A stretch of DNA of 15,802 nt from Treponema sp. (GCA_031266635.1 JAISAN010000001.1:1-15802); one strand, 5' to 3'. Shown: positions 1-7,765, numbered from the stretch's first letter. A program made the numbers and translations. Notes: generated by a model from the letters alone, not told the origin.

Positions 1-2468
1 TCCACATCTTCCTTAAATACATTGGCGGTCATGGCGACAATGGGAATGGTTTTTCCCTCTGCCGCGGCGGAGGCCCGGATACGCCGGGTCGCCTCGTAGC
101 CGTCCATTTCGGGCATGTGAATATCCATCAGAATAAGGCTGTATTTTCCCGGGTGTTCATTAAACATTTTTAGGGCCTCGGCGCCGTTTTCGGCGCATGT
201 TATAACGATACCCGTATCTTCCAAAAGGGATATAATAATTTCCCGGTTAATCTCTACGTCCTCCACCAGAAGGACCGTATGGCCCGAAAAATCGTTTTTT
301 TCTTCCGTTGGCTTTTTTTCGGCATTTACCGGAACTATGTTTTTGATATAGCCGTTAATACAATCCGTCAGGGCCGAGGGGAAAAGAGGCTTGGGGATAA
401 AACCGTCTACCCCGGCTTTTTTTGCCTCCTCTTCAATGGCCTCCCATTCGCCGGCGGAGATCATAATTACCACCACTTTTTTGCCGAACCGGGATTTGAT
501 CCATTCAGTCAGTTCAATGCCGTTTAGTTCCGGCATCCGCCAGTCCGTAAAAACAATGTCGAAGGGAGGCTTACTGTCCTCCAGTATCTTACAGGCTTCC
601 CGGCCGCTGGAAGTAACCACGCAGTTGATTTTCATCTGCTCCGCGTATTCTTTGAAATATTCCAAAACCTCCCAGGAGTCGTCCACCGCCAGAATCCGCA
701 GATTGTTCCAGTTTGTTTTCTCCGGGTCCGCTTCGTCCGGGAGTTTCCCCCGTTCTATGGTGATTTCAAAGCTAAAACCGGAGCCCTTGCCGGGTTTGGA
801 TTTTACCCAGATTTCTCCGCCCATTAGTTCTATCATGCTTTTTGAGATCGCAAGCCCCAGGCCGGTTCCGCCGTATTTACGGGCGATGGTTCCATCGGCC
901 TGCTCAAAAAGGGTAAACAGCCTTTTCATTTGTTCGTTACTTATGCCGATTCCTGAATCAACCACATCAAAACGCAGGGTGCAGAGCTTGTTTTTATCGG
1001 CGGTTTTCTTTACCGAAAGGCTTATCGTTCCTTCTTCGGGAGTAAATTTGACGGCGTTGGTTAAAAGATTGGTAAGTACCTGGGAAAGCCGCTGTTCATC
1101 GGCGATAATCCAGGGGGGCACATTCCGTTCAATACGAACGATAAAATTCTGTTTTTTTTCATCAATTCGGAAACTCATCATGCCGGTTACTTTTTTCAGC
1201 ATCTTTTCAAAATCAAATTCCGAATAGGAAAGTTCCAGTTTACCTGCCTCGATTTTAGACATATCCAGAATGTCGTTGATAAGCCCCAGCAGGTGGATTG
1301 AAGCTTCGTCTATCTTGCCCAGGCAGTATTCCATCCTGCCTGGATCATGGGATGATCGGGCGATGGTGGTCATGCCGATGATGGCGTTCATGGGCGTCCG
1401 CATCTCGTGGCTCATCCGGGAGAGGAAGTTGCTTTTTGCCCGGTTGGACTGTTCCGCCAGTTCTTTGGCGGAAATAAGCTCCTGTTCCAGCCGCCGTTTT
1501 TCGGTAATATCCAGGGCGATAATCCCGACCCCCTGTTTTTTGGATTCGGTGGTAAAAGCCAATACCGTCAGGGTGCGAAGCTCCCCGTCTTTCCGCACCA
1601 GGGGAATTTCGCTTTCATGGTATCCGTGTTCCAGCGCCGCGGGAATGTATTCACCGGTAATTTTCTTGAAAGTTTCATCATCAAAAAGGACGGCCATTCC
1701 CTTTTCCATCAGGAGTTCCCGGGGATAACCGGAAATATCCAGTACCCCGTGGTTAATGTATTTGAACTGGCCCTGGGGGGTAACCCAGGAAATATACGTG
1801 GGGGAACTGTTGACAATGGAGGACATTCGCCGGAGTTCTTCCTCCGTATCGCTCCTGATAATAAGCCCGGTGATGGTACTGGCGATGAGCCGGACCATCT
1901 GAATATCCCCATTGTCCCAGGATTGTTCCTTTTGGTATTGATCGCAGTATAAAATCCCCCAGAAATTTCCATATACATTGATGGGGGTATGGATAAACGC
2001 CCTGGGCCCCCGGCCGTCCGGGCTTAGCGCCGGGCTTTGCCCCGTATTGCCGCTGGCCAGATAAAGTTCTCCCCGGGTGATCAGGGCGTCGTAGACGGGG
2101 TCTCCGGGGCCGAAATAAACGCGCTGTTTTAACAAAGCGGGGGGGCTGTGTTTACCGTTGAGCCATTCGTATTCAAAATCCAGGGTATTGGTATCCCGCT
2201 TGTACCGGGCCAGGGAAACCCTGCTGATCTGCATGAACATTCCGGTCATCATCAGGGCATCATGGATCAGGGTTCCCCGGTCTTCGGAAGAAATAAAACT
2301 TTGGGATATGGCGAAAAGGAGTTCCTGCTGGCGAAACCGCTTCTCATGATCGGATTTCGTCCGCTGTAACTGCCCCGTAAGGTTTCTAAAGTGCCGGATC
2401 ATCAGGATAAAAATAACGGCCAGCAGGATCAGGCCGGTTCCCAGCGCCGCGATTATGATAAAACCCAA
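1..2468 (-). CDS. Hybrid sensor histidine kinase with two receiver domains (3' end outside window)
   Basis: The frame is open from 2468 to the left edge (822 codons), so the C-terminus is missing. Domains in order: a membrane segment at about residues 2-22, a GAF-like domain (about 50-205, with FWGILYCDQ), a PAS domain (about 205-335), HisKA with SHEMRTPMNAI (phospho-acceptor His354), HATPase_c with an N box (RLSQVLTNLLTNAVKFT), G1 (DSGIGIS) and G2 (GGTGLGLAIS), then REC1 (acceptor Asp642 in FTDWRMPELNG) and REC2 (Asp782 in LMDIHMPEMDG), cut just after the MTAN motif. Only one membrane segment and no extracellular domain are seen, so sensing is probably cytoplasmic through GAF and PAS. I chose the TTG start because it has GAGG six bases upstream and keeps the membrane segment; the first in-frame ATG lies after that segment. 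The signal and target are unknown; no response regulator with an output domain is adjacent. Confidence 0.9.
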   Translation of the reverse strand, partial: MGFIIIAALGTGLILLAVIFILMIRHFRNLTGQLQRTKSDHEKRFRQQELLFAISQSFISSEDRGTLIHDALMMTGMFMQISRVSLARYKRDTNTLDFEYEWLNGKHSPPALLKQRVYFGPGDPVYDALITRGELYLASGNTGQSPALSPDGRGPRAFIHTPINVYGNFWGILYCDQYQKEQSWDNGDIQMVRLIASTITGLIIRSDTEEELRRMSSIVNSSPTYISWVTPQGQFKYINHGVLDISGYPRELLMEKGMAVLFDDETFKKITGEYIPAALEHGYHESEIPLVRKDGELRTLTVLAFTTESKKQGVGIIALDITEKRRLEQELISAKELAEQSNRAKSNFLSRMSHEMRTPMNAIIGMTTIARSSHDPGRMEYCLGKIDEASIHLLGLINDILDMSKIEAGKLELSYSEFDFEKMLKKVTGMMSFRIDEKKQNFIVRIERNVPPWIIADEQRLSQVLTNLLTNAVKFTPEEGTISLSVKKTADKNKLCTLRFDVVDSGIGISNEQMKRLFTLFEQADGTIARKYGGTGLGLAISKSMIELMGGEIWVKSKPGKGSGFSFEITIERGKLPDEADPEKTNWNNLRILAVDDSWEVLEYFKEYAEQMKINCVVTSSGREACKILEDSKPPFDIVFTDWRMPELNGIELTEWIKSRFGKKVVVIMISAGEWEAIEEEAKKAGVDGFIPKPLFPSALTDCINGYIKNIVPVNAEKKPTEEKNDFSGHTVLLVEDVEINREIIISLLEDTGIVITCAENGAEALKMFNEHPGKYSLILMDIHMPEMDGYEATRRIRASAAAEGKTIPIVAMTANVFKEDV

Positions 2469-2476
2469 AAAACGCC

Positions 2477-2527
2477 TCGAAATGATAAAACTGGTTTTAG
2501 TATACTTTAATTATGGAAAATTGTATA
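2477..2527. promoter_or_regulatory. Putative back-to-back promoters between the kinase and mlaE genes
   Basis: Only 61 bp separate the two divergent starts. The palindrome AGTATACT at 2499-2506 gives a TATACT -10-like hexamer on both strands. On plus, TCGAAA (2477-2482) sits 18 bp upstream; on minus, TATACA (2527-2522) sits 17 bp upstream. Each matches TTGACA at four of six positions. The hexamers are weak and the assignment is inference from spacing. Confidence 0.35.
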
Positions 2528-2529
2528 TA

Positions 2530-3309
2530 ATGAAGAATATGAAGGCTATATCCACCCCGGTACGGCGGCTTTTTTATAATCTGGGGTTTTTTACCCAGAC
2601 CCTCAAGGGGGTGGGGGTTTTTATTTTACGGGGTCAGGCGGCGCGCCGGATCCTCATTATGCAGATTTTTTTTACCTTTGTTCAGGCCTGGGGAATATTT
2701 TCGCTCCTGGCTATCGGCATCGGGGCGGCGGTTAATGTTATCGGGATTCCCTTTCTGGCGCGGATATCCCAGGAACAGCTCATTTACCCCCTGTTGATAA
2801 CCATAGTTACCCGGGAATTGGGGCCCCTCCTGGGGGCGTTTATCATTATTGCCCGATCCGCCACCGCCATCGCTACCGAAATAGCGGGGATGGTCATTTC
2901 CCATGAGGTAGAAGCTTATATCTCCGTTGGGGCCGATCCCATTGAATATTTGGCGGTTCCCCGTTTTTTGGGGGTTACCATCTCTATGGTGTTACTGAAT
3001 GTGTATTTCTCAATCCTCGGCCTGGCCGGTTCATTCGCGGTGGCCCAGATCTTTAACGCCATGCCGGCCCAGATCTATTTTGACAATATTCTGCAGCAGC
3101 TAAGCATACAGGATATTTTTGTTTCCATTATTAAAAGTCTTACTTTTGGGATGATCATCTCCATAGTGGCGATTACCGAAGGCTTTGCGGTGGAACGGGC
3201 CACGACGGAAGTGCCCATCGCGGGGCTCCGGGCGGTTACTTCCGCTTTTGGGAGCTGTATTGTGGTTGATATACTGCTCTCCGCCCTGTATTATATCGTA
3301 TTAAGGTAG
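2530..3309 (+). CDS. mlaE: MlaE-like ABC lipid transporter permease
   Basis: A 259-residue integral membrane protein of the MlaE/YrbE family, the permease that forms a dimer in the inner membrane and passes phospholipids or other lipids between the membrane and an MCE channel. The family signature is clear in mid-protein: TRELGPLLGAFIIIARSATA, then ATEIAGM, then VGADPIEYLAVPR. Five to six hydrophobic segments fill the rest, and the length fits the family (about 260). The frame extends upstream to an ATG at 2455, but that would add 25 residues and overlap the kinase start; ATG 2530 (MKNMKAIS) matches the family's normal N-terminus, although its ribosome site (GGA at 2515-2517) is weak and distant. 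It is followed after 4 bp by the ATPase gene, so permease, ATPase and MCE protein are surely one operon. No MlaC or MlaB gene is present here. Confidence 0.9.
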   Translation: MKNMKAISTPVRRLFYNLGFFTQTLKGVGVFILRGQAARRILIMQIFFTFVQAWGIFSLLAIGIGAAVNVIGIPFLARISQEQLIYPLLITIVTRELGPLLGAFIIIARSATAIATEIAGMVISHEVEAYISVGADPIEYLAVPRFLGVTISMVLLNVYFSILGLAGSFAVAQIFNAMPAQIYFDNILQQLSIQDIFVSIIKSLTFGMIISIVAITEGFAVERATTEVPIAGLRAVTSAFGSCIVVDILLSALYYIVLR

Positions 3310-3313
3310 AAAC

Positions 3314-4048
3314 ATGGCCGTGATCATTGAGCTGAAAAATGTGTGGTTTTCCGCCCAAAGCCGGATCCTGGCCCGGAATATCAATTTTGAGTATGAGGAA
3401 GGGAAAACTACCGCCCTGATAGGGCCCGCGGGGGGCGGAAAAAGCACCCTGCTAAAACTTTCCGCCGGGCTCCTGGTGCCGGATCAGGGGGAAGTGCGGT
3501 TCCGGGGCAAGGATGTTTTCAGGATGAACCGGAAGGAGAATCTGGAATTCCGGCGGGAAGGGGCGGTGGTGTTTCAGGATTCCGCGCTCTGGGCAAATCA
3601 GAATCTTTTTCAGATCTTGGAGCTTCCCCTGCGGCTCCATTTTCCCGGTATGACCGCACGGGACCGGATGCGGCGGATTGAGACGGTGGTGTCCGAGGTA
3701 GGCTACCGGAAGGAGCTCAATGTCCGTCCGGCCCAGCTTTCTATGGGGGAGCAGAAGCTGCTGGCCTTTGCCCGCGCTTTGTTGTGTCATCCCCGGCTTT
3801 TATACCTGGATGAATGGACCGAATCCCTGGACAGCACCGCAGCCCAGCGGCTTATCGGCCTGGTGAAACGTTGTCAGCGGGAAGGGAATACCGTTATTTT
3901 TGTCAGCCATAATTTAGCGGTTATTAGTGAGCTGGCCGATCATATCGTGATGATCCTGGGAGGGCAGATTTTCCTCAAGGTTACCAGGGAACAGATAAAC
4001 AGCGATGAAGATTTAATGAGATACGTTCAAAAGGGTATGGGCGCATGA
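3314..4048 (+). CDS. mlaF: MlaF-like ABC transporter ATPase
   Basis: A 244-residue ABC ATPase that would power the MlaE permease from the cytoplasmic side. Visible motifs: Walker A GPAGGGKST (37-45), Q-loop Gln88 in VVFQDSALW, signature LSMGE (142-146) instead of the usual LSGGQ, Walker B LLYLDE with Asp166 and Glu167, D-loop SLDS (171-174) and switch His199 in FVSHN. The stretch after Walker B reads DEWTESLD where most relatives have DEPTxGLD, so the proline is replaced by tryptophan and the glycine by serine. All catalytic residues are kept, so the protein is probably active. The start lies 4 bp after the permease stop, and its ribosome site (AAGG) is made of the last permease codons. Its stop overlaps the next start as ATGA, which implies translational coupling. 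Confidence 0.9.
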   Translation: MAVIIELKNVWFSAQSRILARNINFEYEEGKTTALIGPAGGGKSTLLKLSAGLLVPDQGEVRFRGKDVFRMNRKENLEFRREGAVVFQDSALWANQNLFQILELPLRLHFPGMTARDRMRRIETVVSEVGYRKELNVRPAQLSMGEQKLLAFARALLCHPRLLYLDEWTESLDSTAAQRLIGLVKRCQREGNTVIFVSHNLAVISELADHIVMILGGQIFLKVTREQINSDEDLMRYVQKGMGA

Positions 4049-5034
4049 AATTTACCGTTCGTTTTGCCGATCAAATTGTAGGTCTCCTGATTATCCTTGC
4101 CGTGGGAGCGCTGATTTTTGTGGTTTTTATGCTTGGTTCCAATCAGCGCTGGTTTTCCCGGGATTATCAATTCAAGTCCTATTTTAATTCCGCTTCGGGC
4201 CTGAGCAAGAATATGGCGGTTTTGTACAAGGGGTTTACCATCGGCCATGTTAAATCCTTTGATCTGACCGATGATGACCAGGTGGAAGTGTGGTTCACCA
4301 TTTTTGACACCTATATTTCCCGGGTTCGTTACGGTTCGGTGGTGGAGGTGATCCAGAATCCCATCGGCCTGGGGAATCAGTTTTTCTTTTACCCCGGACA
4401 GGGGGAGGAGCAGGTCGGCGAGGGGGAACTTATCCCGGCGATCGGTTCACCGGAGGGGAAGTGGTTCCTGGCCGAGAAGTTTGTGTCTATTCCCCAGCAC
4501 GATGACAGTATCAGTATCATTATGAACCGGCTGAACAATATTCTGGCCCAGGTGGAAGAGGCTTTCGCGGGAACCGATCAGACTACCCTGGGCCGCGCCC
4601 TGGGGAACATGGAAGAGGCGGTGGCGGGGATTCAGGTTCTGCCGGAAAAGCTTGATGAATTTCTGGAAATGCTGAACACTATTGTCGTTCAGCTTGAACC
4701 GATCCTGGCCGATCTGAATACTTTTTCCTCCAGCCTGGTTGATCCGAATGGTACGGTTTCCGCCATTCTGGATTCCGGCGGCGATGTGTATACCAATCTG
4801 GTCGATTCTCTGGAGTCCGTGTCGGGAATCCTGCGGAATCTGGAAAAAACCAGTGAATTTATTCCTCCCCAGCTTCCCCAGGTGGCGATGATTCTTTCGG
4901 ACCTGCGGACGGCTCTTAAAACCGCGGAGGATGTGCTGGTCTCCCTGACCAATAATCCTCTGCTGAAAAACGGCGTACCGCCGCGGGTCGAAACCCGGAC
5001 CGGGGGAACCAGCCCGAGGGACATTTCGTTTTAA
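4045..5034 (+). CDS. mlaD: MlaD-like MCE domain protein
   Basis: A 329-residue protein with one N-terminal membrane anchor (about residues 11-31, IVGLLIILAVGALIFVVFML) and one MCE domain (about 38-135: YQFKSYFNSASGLSKNMAVL, YKGFTIGHV, PIGLGNQFFFYPG). MCE domains form hexameric periplasmic rings that carry lipids to or from the permease. The remaining ~190 residues are largely helical and low in cysteine, with regularly spaced leucine and isoleucine (IMNRLNNILAQVEEAF, ILADLNTFSSSLV, VDSLESVSGILRNL), which suggests a coiled-coil or needle-like extension longer than in E. coli MlaD (183 residues). It overlaps the ATPase gene by four bases. A short polar tail (VETRTGGTSPRD) ends it. The substrate is not readable from the sequence. 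Confidence 0.88.
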   Translation: MKFTVRFADQIVGLLIILAVGALIFVVFMLGSNQRWFSRDYQFKSYFNSASGLSKNMAVLYKGFTIGHVKSFDLTDDDQVEVWFTIFDTYISRVRYGSVVEVIQNPIGLGNQFFFYPGQGEEQVGEGELIPAIGSPEGKWFLAEKFVSIPQHDDSISIIMNRLNNILAQVEEAFAGTDQTTLGRALGNMEEAVAGIQVLPEKLDEFLEMLNTIVVQLEPILADLNTFSSSLVDPNGTVSAILDSGGDVYTNLVDSLESVSGILRNLEKTSEFIPPQLPQVAMILSDLRTALKTAEDVLVSLTNNPLLKNGVPPRVETRTGGTSPRDISF

Positions 5035-5056
5035 GATTAATATGGGGGCGTAAAAA

Positions 5057-5968
5057 TTGAAATTTTGGAAAGCCGGGAGGGATAGTACGAAAATGGAGAC
5101 GGCGGGCCGGATCTTTGTATTTCTTGGGGCGCTGTTTTTTGTTTTTTCCTGTTCAACCGCTCCGAAACGGCCGGTGGAGATTTTTGAACTGCGGCGCATG
5201 GCCGAATCCCAGATGGAACTGGCCAACAAGGCGGCGGATCAGGGAAATTATGAAACCGCCCTCCTTCTGTTGAACGACGCCTGGCGTATCGCCGTCAGCG
5301 CCGATGCTCCGTCCCTGCGGATCAGGACGGAGCTTTCCCGGGGCAATGTGCTTTTTTCCCTGGGCCGTAGCGAAGAGGCTTCTCTGGCCTGGAATACCGC
5401 CCTGGCGGAGGCGGAAAAATCCGGCAGTCAGGAGCTTGGTTCTCTCAGCCGGATTCATATTGCCAGGGGCCTTATTCTTTCCGCCGGGGAAGAAGGGGAA
5501 ATTGCCCCGGCCCTACGGGAGGAAATTGGCCGGGAATTGGGCCGTATAAAATCCGATAATTTTTATGTCGCCTTCGGCTGGGTAGTAGCCGGTCTTGCCG
5601 ATAAGAAGCTGGGCCGCTATGAGGATGCGGAAGCTTCGGTCAGAAAGGCCCTGGCTATCCATGAAAAAGACCGTTATCTGGAACAGGCCGCCTATGACTG
5701 GTACCTTATCGCTTCAATCCGTTCCGCCGCGGGCCGGTATCCCGCCGCTCGGGAAGCTCTCGAATCGGCTATCGCCCTGGATCGCCGGGCGGAGAATTCC
5801 TGGGGCCTGGCAACGGATTGGCGGGCCCTGGGAGATGTGTTGAAAAAAGCGGGCGATTCCGCGGAATCCGAAGCCGCGTACCGCCGGGCCGTGGAGATAT
5901 TCCGTTCCCTGGGTATGGACGAAACCGCCGAAGAAGCGGAGAGCCGCATTATACCGCCCGCGCCGTAG
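5057..5968 (+). CDS. TPR-repeat lipoprotein, last gene of the MCE operon
   Basis: The N-terminus carries a lipoprotein signal peptide: a basic stretch, hydrophobic IFVFLGALFFVF, then the lipobox FSC (Cys32 from this start). The mature part is alpha-helical with TPR-like pairs, for example ANKAADQGNYETALLLLNDA, RGNVLFSLGRSEEASLAWNT, ADKKLGRYEDAEASVRKALA, SIRSAAGRYPAAREALESAI and LGDVLKKAGDSAESEAAYRR; about six units span residues 45-300. TPR arrays bind other proteins, so an envelope scaffold role is likely. Start choice is open: TTG 5057 has GGGGG upstream and gives a more basic n-region; ATG 5093 would put the Cys at position 20, with GGGAGG 12 bases upstream. The gene is only 22 bp after the MCE gene with no terminator between, so it is probably co-transcribed and may act with the transporter; that link is inference. 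Confidence 0.85.
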   Translation: MKFWKAGRDSTKMETAGRIFVFLGALFFVFSCSTAPKRPVEIFELRRMAESQMELANKAADQGNYETALLLLNDAWRIAVSADAPSLRIRTELSRGNVLFSLGRSEEASLAWNTALAEAEKSGSQELGSLSRIHIARGLILSAGEEGEIAPALREEIGRELGRIKSDNFYVAFGWVVAGLADKKLGRYEDAEASVRKALAIHEKDRYLEQAAYDWYLIASIRSAAGRYPAAREALESAIALDRRAENSWGLATDWRALGDVLKKAGDSAESEAAYRRAVEIFRSLGMDETAEEAESRIIPPAP

Positions 5969-5985
5969 CCCTGCGCAGTCCGCTC

Positions 5986-6014
5986 TTGACAGGGCGCTAA
6001 TTCTCCTTTATGTT
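5986..6014 (+). promoter_or_regulatory. Probable sigma-70-type promoter of trpB2
   Basis: A perfect TTGACA -35 box (5986-5991) is followed after 17 bp by TATGTT (6009-6014), four of six matches to TATAAT. Transcription would start near 6020-6022, which is the centre of the inverted repeat at 6001-6040. The -10 box lies in the left arm of that repeat, so a protein bound there would block polymerase. Confidence 0.6.
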
Positions 6015-6040
6015 ACTATACATAGTAACATAAAGGAGAA
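6001..6040. promoter_or_regulatory. Perfect 19-bp inverted repeat covering the -10 box and ribosome site of trpB2
   Basis: Left arm TTCTCCTTTATGTTACTAT (6001-6019) and right arm 6022-6040 are exact reverse complements, with only AC between them. The right arm contains AAGGAG (6033-6038), the ribosome binding site for the ATG at 6045. As DNA it is a strong candidate operator. As RNA in a read-through transcript from the upstream operon it would fold into a 19-bp hairpin hiding the ribosome site. There is no T-run after it, so it is not a standard terminator. Confidence 0.75.
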
Positions 6041-6044
6041 ACCT

Positions 6045-7424
6045 ATGGCGCAAAAAATCCCCACCCGGCTTTATCTTTCGGAAGATGAAATCCCCAAATT
6101 TTGGTATAACCTTCGGGCGGATATGACGGAAAAGCCCGACCCCATCCTCCATCCGGGAACCCTGAAACCCGCCACGGCGGCGGATCTGGAACCGGTGTTC
6201 TGCAAAGAACCGGTGAAACAGGAACTGGATGATGCCACCCGGCTCATTCCCATCCCCGAGGGCATTCAGGAATTTTACCGGGCTTACCGGCCCGCGCCCC
6301 TGATCCGGGCCTATTTTCTGGAGAAGGCCCTGGAGACCCCGGCGGAGATCTACTACAAGTTTGAGGGAACCAATACCTCCGGTTCCCACAAACTCAACTC
6401 CGCGGCGGCCCAGGCTTTTTACGCCCGGGAAGAGGGCCTCAGCTCCCTGACCACCGAAACCGGGGCAGGGCAGTGGGGGACCGCCATGGCCATGGCCTGC
6501 GCCTTTTACGGCCTTAAACTTACGGTCTATATGGTAAAAGTCAGCTCCGAACAGAAACCGTACCGGAAGGCCCTGATCGAAACCTACGGCGCGGAATTGA
6601 TTCCCTCACCCTCGAACACCACCGAATCGGGGAAAAAAATTCTGGAGAAAGACCCCAACACCGGCGGCTCCCTGGGCTGCGCCATTTCCGAGGCGGTGGA
6701 ACGGGCGGTAAAAAGCGATAAATGCCGTTACGTATTGGGGAGCGTTCTCAACCACGTATTGCTCCACCAGTCCGTTATTGGCCAGGAGGCCAAGGCCGCG
6801 CTGGATAAATACGGCGTCAAGCCGGACATTATCATCGGCTGCGCCGGGGGCGGCTCCAACCTGGGGGGCCTTATCGCCCCATTTATCGGCGAGAAAATCA
6901 CGGGGAAATCAAACACCCGGTTTATCGCGGTGGAACCCGCCTCCTGCCCCTCATTTACCCGGGGCCGTTACGCCTACGACTTTGGCGACACCGCCAAAAC
7001 CACGCCCCTTATGCGTATGTATACCCTGGGAAACGGCTTTATTCCCTCCGCCAACCACGCCGGAGGGCTGCGTTACCACGGTATGAATTCGGTCCTGTCA
7101 AAGCTCTACAAGGACGGCTGCCTGGAGGCCCGTTCCGAGGTTCAGACCGGAGTTTTTGACGCGGCGGTTCGCTTTATGAAGGCCGAAGGAATTCTCCCGG
7201 CCCCGGAATCTTCCCACGCCATCAAAGCCGCCATGGACGAGGCGCTGGAGTGCAAGCGGACAGGAGAAAAAAAAGTGATCCTCTTTGGTTTAACCGGCAC
7301 GGGTTATTTCGATTTAACCGCCTACATGGCCTACAACACGAAAACCATGACCGATCACATACCCACGGATGCCGAACTGGAACAGGGCTTCGCCAGTCTG
7401 CCGGACATTCCGCAGAATAAATAG
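6045..7424 (+). CDS. trpB: Stand-alone tryptophan synthase beta subunit, TrpB2 type
   Basis: A 459-residue PLP enzyme that condenses indole with L-serine to give L-tryptophan. Motifs: GSHKLNSA with the PLP-binding Lys116, TETGAGQWG with catalytic Glu138, the phosphate-binding loop GCAGGGSNLGG (265-275), HAGGLRYHGM, and LTGTGYFDL near the C-terminus. The length (classic TrpB is about 400), the N-terminal extension with YNLRADM and the QWG variant of the glutamate loop point to the TrpB2 (TrpEb_2) subfamily, known to act without, or with a divergent, alpha subunit. No trpA or other trp gene is next to it, so indole salvage is a reasonable role; some archaeal TrpB2 enzymes prefer O-phosphoserine and I cannot exclude that. 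It has its own promoter, and its AAGGAG ribosome site, six bases before ATG, lies inside a perfect palindrome, so expression is probably regulated. Confidence 0.92.
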   Translation: MAQKIPTRLYLSEDEIPKFWYNLRADMTEKPDPILHPGTLKPATAADLEPVFCKEPVKQELDDATRLIPIPEGIQEFYRAYRPAPLIRAYFLEKALETPAEIYYKFEGTNTSGSHKLNSAAAQAFYAREEGLSSLTTETGAGQWGTAMAMACAFYGLKLTVYMVKVSSEQKPYRKALIETYGAELIPSPSNTTESGKKILEKDPNTGGSLGCAISEAVERAVKSDKCRYVLGSVLNHVLLHQSVIGQEAKAALDKYGVKPDIIIGCAGGGSNLGGLIAPFIGEKITGKSNTRFIAVEPASCPSFTRGRYAYDFGDTAKTTPLMRMYTLGNGFIPSANHAGGLRYHGMNSVLSKLYKDGCLEARSEVQTGVFDAAVRFMKAEGILPAPESSHAIKAAMDEALECKRTGEKKVILFGLTGTGYFDLTAYMAYNTKTMTDHIPTDAELEQGFASLPDIPQNK

Positions 7425-7449
7425 GGCAGGTCTGGTGTTTCCAGACTTT

Positions 7450-7487
7450 AGGGACCCTCTAAAAACTGAAGTTTTTAGAGGGTCCCT
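7450..7487. repeat. Perfect 18-bp hairpin after trpB2 (repeat family A)
   Basis: Arms AGGGACCCTCTAAAAACT (7450-7467) and 7470-7487 are exact reverse complements around GA. It lies 26 bp after the trpB2 stop and may end its transcript, but the downstream bases (TTGTTCATT) are a poor U-tract. A smaller hairpin, GTCTGG/CCAGAC (7430-7435 with 7441-7446), precedes it. Related palindromes occur at 10432-10473 and 10549-10578, which suggests a dispersed repeat rather than a plain terminator. Confidence 0.7.
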
Positions 7488-7493
7488 TTGTTC

Positions 7494-7765
7494 ATTCGTG
7501 GCGATGTTTTGCATCACGGACAAAGTCTTTCCGTAGCATCGCTTCCATAGGAAGTGCGACCAGGGACGACAAAATGTGGCGGAGGTTTGGATAGGACGCT
7601 GCTTTCGCGGCAATCAACATACCGCGCCCTTAGCGTTGCGTAAGCAACTACTTTGCCACGCGGTATGTTGTTCTCATAAGGTATTGGTCTCGAGTTTAAT
7701 ACCATCATGACCGCGGCAGAGCTCAGACCGAAGGTCTGACGGGGTATTAAACCCTCGCCACGAAT
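7494..7765. repeat. Compound inverted-repeat element with 11-bp terminal repeats, no credible gene
   Basis: This fills most of the 467-bp space between trpB2 and the helicase gene. Its ends are ATTCGTGGCGA (7494-7504) and TCGCCACGAAT (7755-7765). Inside are CAACATACCGCG (7615-7626) with CGCGGTATGTTG (7659-7670), which encloses GTTGC/GCAAC (7635-7648); GTTTAATACC (7694-7703) with GGTATTAAAC (7743-7752); and CAGACCGAAGGTCTG (7724-7738). A further GGTATT (7680-7685) can pair with the same AATACC, so two folds compete. A near copy of the CAGAC hairpin lies just outside (7783-7797). The minus frame 7514-7828 is open, but its ribosome site and composition do not support a gene. It could be a MITE-like element, a structured RNA or a repeat cluster. 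Confidence 0.55.

Noticed and set aside
391..1728. Two long plus-strand frames opposite the kinase
   Set aside because: They lie antisense to HisKA, HATPase and REC motifs of the hybrid kinase and have serine-rich, motif-free products.
2455..2529. N-terminal extension of the permease from ATG 2455
   Set aside because: It would overlap the kinase start and adds 25 residues not typical of the family; ATG 2530 is preferred.
7494..7765. CRISPR array or tRNA in the repeat-rich spacer
   Set aside because: The repeats are inverted and of different sequence, not direct with regular spacers, and no cloverleaf or TTCRANY-type arm is seen.
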